From the NCBI GenBank assembly GCA_030448125.1, contig JAUJNO010000005.1:141110-205109 (forward strand): a stretch of DNA of 64,000 nt. Direction: 5' to 3'. The DNA is from Rubrobacteraceae bacterium (GTDB lineage Bacteria; Actinomycetota; Rubrobacteria; Rubrobacterales; Rubrobacteraceae). This document shows, in pieces, positions 62,991-64,000 of this stretch. The stretch's first letter is position 1. The number at the start of each line of letters is the position of its first letter. The notes under the pieces were generated by a model, which was not told the DNA's origin, ran no database searches, and was given only the letters and a program-made list of their open reading frames with translations. Both the position numbers and the translations under genes were made by a program.

Positions 62991-64000
62991 ATGTCAGAGT
63001 ACACCCTGGGGGTCGAGGAGGAGTACCAGATCGTGGACCCCGAGACCCGCGAGCTGCTCGTCCGGGGCGGGCGCGCGGTGCAGCGGCGGACGCAGCACTC
63101 TACCATGGGCGACGAGGTGGTCCCCGAGCTACTGACCTCGCAGATCGAGGCGGTCAGTCCTGTTTGCCGCACGCTCGCGGAGGTGCGCGCCGAGGTCCTG
63201 CGTCTCAGGCGCGAGGTGAACGATGCGGCGGCGAAGGAGGGCGCCCGGATCGCCGCGGCGAGCACGCACCCTTTCTCGAACTGGCGGGACCAGCGGATCA
63301 CGCCCAAAAAGCGCTACAAGGGGATCGTGGAGAGCTACCAGCGGCTGGCCCGGCAGCAGGTCGCGTTCGGCTTCCACGTCCACGTCGGCCTGAGCGACCG
63401 CGAGGCGGCGGTCCGGGTGATGAACCGGTTGCGCCTGTGGCTCGCACCGATGCTCGCGCTCTCGGCCAACTCCCCCTTCTGGCTCGGCGAGGATTCGGGG
63501 TACGCCAGCTACCGCACGCAGGTCTGGGGCCGGCTGCCCGTCTCCGGCCCTCCGGGAATCTTCGAGTCGCACGCCGAGCACGACGCACTGGTGGAAGCCC
63601 TGGTCGCCTCGGGCGTCGTGGCCGACTCTACCAAAGTCTACTGGGACATACGGCTGCCGGAGGACCTCGATACTATAGAGACCAGGGTCATGGACGTATG
63701 CAGCCGGGTAGACGAAGCCGTAATGATGGCGGGCCTCACACGCGCCCTGGTGCGCACCTGCCGCGAACGGGCCGAACACGAGGAGCCCTACCCGAAGCCG
63801 CGCCTGGAGCTTTTACGCGCCGCTCACTGGCTCGCCTCGCGTCACGGGCTGGACGCGAAGCTTCTGGACCCGGAGGCTGGGCAGGCTGCCCCCGCCCGAG
63901 AAGTAATAGAGAAGCTGCTCGCCCTCGCACGCCCGGCGCTCGAGGAGGAAAGGGATTGGGAAGAGGTCTCGACGCTCGTTCACGAAACCCTGGAGCACGG
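62991..64000 (+). CDS. Glutamate-cysteine ligase-like carboxylate-amine ligase (GCS2/YbdK), cut at edge
   Basis: ATG 62991 after GGAGAGGGC opens YTLGVEEEYQIVDPETREL, the GCS2 N-terminus, and continues with ELLTSQIEAVSPVCRTLAEV, AASTHPFSNWRDQ, FGFHVHVGLSDREAAVRV and KVYWDIRLPEDLDTIETRVM. The family joins a carboxylate to an amine with ATP; YbdK has weak glutamate-cysteine ligase activity. The open frame runs past the right edge, with about 336 residues visible of a usual 370. Confidence 0.9.
   Translation, partial: MSEYTLGVEEEYQIVDPETRELLVRGGRAVQRRTQHSTMGDEVVPELLTSQIEAVSPVCRTLAEVRAEVLRLRREVNDAAAKEGARIAAASTHPFSNWRDQRITPKKRYKGIVESYQRLARQQVAFGFHVHVGLSDREAAVRVMNRLRLWLAPMLALSANSPFWLGEDSGYASYRTQVWGRLPVSGPPGIFESHAEHDALVEALVASGVVADSTKVYWDIRLPEDLDTIETRVMDVCSRVDEAVMMAGLTRALVRTCRERAEHEEPYPKPRLELLRAAHWLASRHGLDAKLLDPEAGQAAPAREVIEKLLALARPALEEERDWEEVSTLVHETLEH

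Overview
The window looks like chromosome from a high-GC actinobacterium, most like Rubrobacter. That assignment is inferred from the protein repertoire and base composition, because no rRNA or tRNA gene was found to anchor it. Housekeeping and stress genes are intact and densely packed: an ACT-domain malic enzyme, a GabT-like aminotransferase, alanine dehydrogenase, NADP glutamate dehydrogenase, Fe/Mn superoxide dismutase, a CoA-disulfide-reductase-like flavoprotein, a SpoIIE-type phosphatase, a class E-like sortase and an LPXTG surface protein. Between them lie accessory stretches full of broken genes, insertion-sequence remnants and near-identical duplicated modules.

Layout. 0-2.1 kb is a decayed block: the N-terminus of a DNA methyltransferase, a toxin-antitoxin pair and a fatty acid desaturase, all frameshifted. 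2.3-6.9 kb holds a cold shock protein, a NodB-like/NodS-like operon, a complete IS5-family element that appears to carry a cupin gene as passenger, and a glycosyltransferase. 7.3-12.2 kb is central metabolism plus a haloalkane dehalogenase. 12.3-13.6 kb is a LuxR-type module, repeated at 34.2-35.5 kb. 13.7-17.1 kb holds a PHA-synthase-like hydrolase, a methyltransferase and an alpha/beta hydrolase. 17.4-24.6 kb is a minus-strand run: lipid kinase, methyltransferase and many small membrane proteins (TM2-like, AIM24, DUF3618, DUF1469) with internal duplication scars.

24.7-37.2 kb is the most rearranged part. It has two copies of an HTH-regulator gene, remnants of IS3 and IS256 elements, a 127-bp MITE-like element, a broken methylglyoxal synthase, a phasin-like gene split by a frameshift, the second LuxR module and an intact desaturase. 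37.6-64 kb returns to ordinary genes, with a PhoD phosphatase frameshifted in a C7 run, a glutamate dehydrogenase fragment fused to a cyclic-nucleotide-binding-protein tail, an orphan AIPR-family defence gene, and a GCS2-family ligase running off the right edge.

Three paralogue pairs occur in mirror order: desaturase, LuxR module, HTH gene, then HTH gene, LuxR module, desaturase. A motif close to TGTATCAAAGGGTGTAG sits at both ends of each LuxR module and directly before both HTH genes. In both LuxR copies the phospho-acceptor Asp is replaced by Gln. These features, together with a conserved 26-residue hydrophobic peptide, are the best candidates for an undescribed regulatory or mobile unit. 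Many frameshifts fall in homopolymers, so some apparent pseudogenes could be sequencing errors; others (lost histidine box, nonsense codon, several indels) look like real decay.
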